DNA of 22,845 nt, taken from CAZZKJ01 sp964654695 (GTDB lineage Bacteria > Krumholzibacteriota > Krumholzibacteriia > WVZY01). Below the pieces are notes generated by a model. That model saw only the letters and a program-made list of their open reading frames with translations, was not told the DNA's origin and did not search any database. The position numbers and the translations under genes were made by a program. The stretch covers positions 1-22,845 of the forward strand of contig CAZZKJ010000042.1 of the NCBI GenBank assembly GCA_964654695.1, written 5' to 3'. Numbering within the stretch: the first letter of the stretch is position 1; every line of letters begins with the position of its first letter. Below, in pieces: positions 22,375 to 22,845 of this stretch.

Positions 22375-22845
22375 TTGAAGACTTTCGACCAATCCGAATT
22401 TGAATTGGGGTACGGCAACAGGTTTGAACGTTTCCGCGACCTGATGCGTTACAGGGTTCGAGAGATTCTTCTCGTATCCAGTTTGTACGATTCCTTCATT
22501 CTTTCCGAAGACGGCCGCTTGTATGAAGAATTGATGAGTGAATACATCGGCCTTAATCTTACACATATGCCGGGGATAACACGCGTATCGAGCGGCAGGG
22601 GAGCTATCGAGCTTGCTAAGGAATTGGGGCGCTTTGATCTCATAATAACGACCAGGCGCCTGGAAGATATGCATGCCGTCGAATTCGCCGGGCGGCTCAA
22701 AGAATCCGGTCTCGATATTCCTCTTATCCTGCTTACCTATGACAGCCGGGAGTTAAAGGAATTGAGGGAACGCCACGATCTTTCGGGGATAGAGCGGGTC
22801 TTGGGAAGGGAGTCGGCCCACTGGATCACGTCCGGTGTGGCAATG
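22375..22845 (+). CDS. N-terminal part of a PEP/pyruvate-binding domain protein, cut by window edge
   Basis: The frame runs from a TTG at 22375 to the right edge without a stop (157 codons visible). The TTG is preceded by AGAGG five bases upstream, and no ATG exists in this frame until residue 24 (DLMRYR). RVREILLVSSLYDSFILSED, then RLYEELMSEYIGLNL, VSSGRGAIELAKELGRFDLI, and IPLILLTYDSRELKELRE have the look of a receiver-like domain. I recall this as the opening of large proteins annotated as PEP/pyruvate-binding or phosphoenolpyruvate-synthase-like. The downstream PPDK_N domain that would confirm this lies outside the window, so the catalytic assignment rests on memory of the family and not on visible active-site residues. 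Confidence 0.65.
   Translation, partial: MKTFDQSEFELGYGNRFERFRDLMRYRVREILLVSSLYDSFILSEDGRLYEELMSEYIGLNLTHMPGITRVSSGRGAIELAKELGRFDLIITTRRLEDMHAVEFAGRLKESGLDIPLILLTYDSRELKELRERHDLSGIERVLGRESAHWITSGVAM

Noticed and set aside
1..22845. CRISPR arrays, insertion sequences, integrase or phage genes, tRNA and rRNA genes
   Set aside because: No regularly spaced repeats, transposase-like frames, terminal inverted repeats, or tRNA/rRNA-like segments were found by reading either strand.

Overview
The window is a gene-dense piece of a bacterial chromosome with no phage, insertion sequence, CRISPR array, rRNA or tRNA that I can find. Two lipoprotein signal peptides with clear lipoboxes, a secreted S9 peptidase, a CtpA-type protease and an MscS channel fit a diderm (Gram-negative type) bacterium. 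Base composition is mid-range and Shine-Dalgarno sites of the AAGGAGG type are common, although several genes lack one. I cannot place the organism from the sequence alone. An uncultured FCB-type or deltaproteobacterial-type lineage is only a guess, based on the mix of genes and the PEP/pyruvate-binding protein at the right edge.

Layout. (1) Positions 2-2782, plus strand: a preQ0/queuosine cluster (queC, cut by the left edge; a DUF366-family gene; queE) followed by a site-2-type membrane metalloprotease. It is closed by a bidirectional terminator shared with a convergent small FN3 lipoprotein gene (2852-3280, minus). (2) Positions 3281-3739: a 459-base gap with inverted repeats and a promoter for an HU-type DNA-binding protein. 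(3) Positions 3740-7144, plus strand: HU, threonine aldolase, RsmI, a CDP-alcohol phosphatidyltransferase and thymidylate kinase. (4) Positions 7227-9649: a promoter, then a CtpA-type S41 protease overlapping an MtnX-like HAD phosphatase. (5) Positions 9732-11061, minus strand: a small membrane-anchored protein of unknown function and an alpha/beta hydrolase. (6) Positions 11148-16777, plus strand: dusB, larB, larC, a LysM-TPR lipoprotein and a two-domain ABC ATPase. This apparent operon diverges from region 5 across a short promoter region with an 8-bp inverted repeat. (7) Positions 16718-19417, minus strand: an unusual S9 peptidase fused to a degenerate FGE/sulfatase-modifying-factor domain. 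Its 3' end overlaps the ABC gene by 60 bp. (8) Positions 19525-20667: mscS and a DUF2061 membrane protein. (9) Positions 20895-22256: glutamate dehydrogenase with a structured leader and a strong terminator. (10) From 22375 to the right edge: the start of a PEP/pyruvate-binding-type protein.

Most genes are housekeeping or cofactor genes: tRNA modification (queC, queE, dusB), rRNA modification (rsmI), lipid synthesis, dTTP supply, and nickel-pincer cofactor synthesis (larB, larC). I did not find a convincing new defence or mobile system. The points most worth following up are the DUF366 gene inside a queuosine cluster that shows no queD, the S9-FGE fusion with its antiparallel overlap, the orphan dual ABC ATPase whose first domain lacks the switch histidine, the thymidylate kinase without the P-loop lysine, and the leaders of gdhA and dusB.
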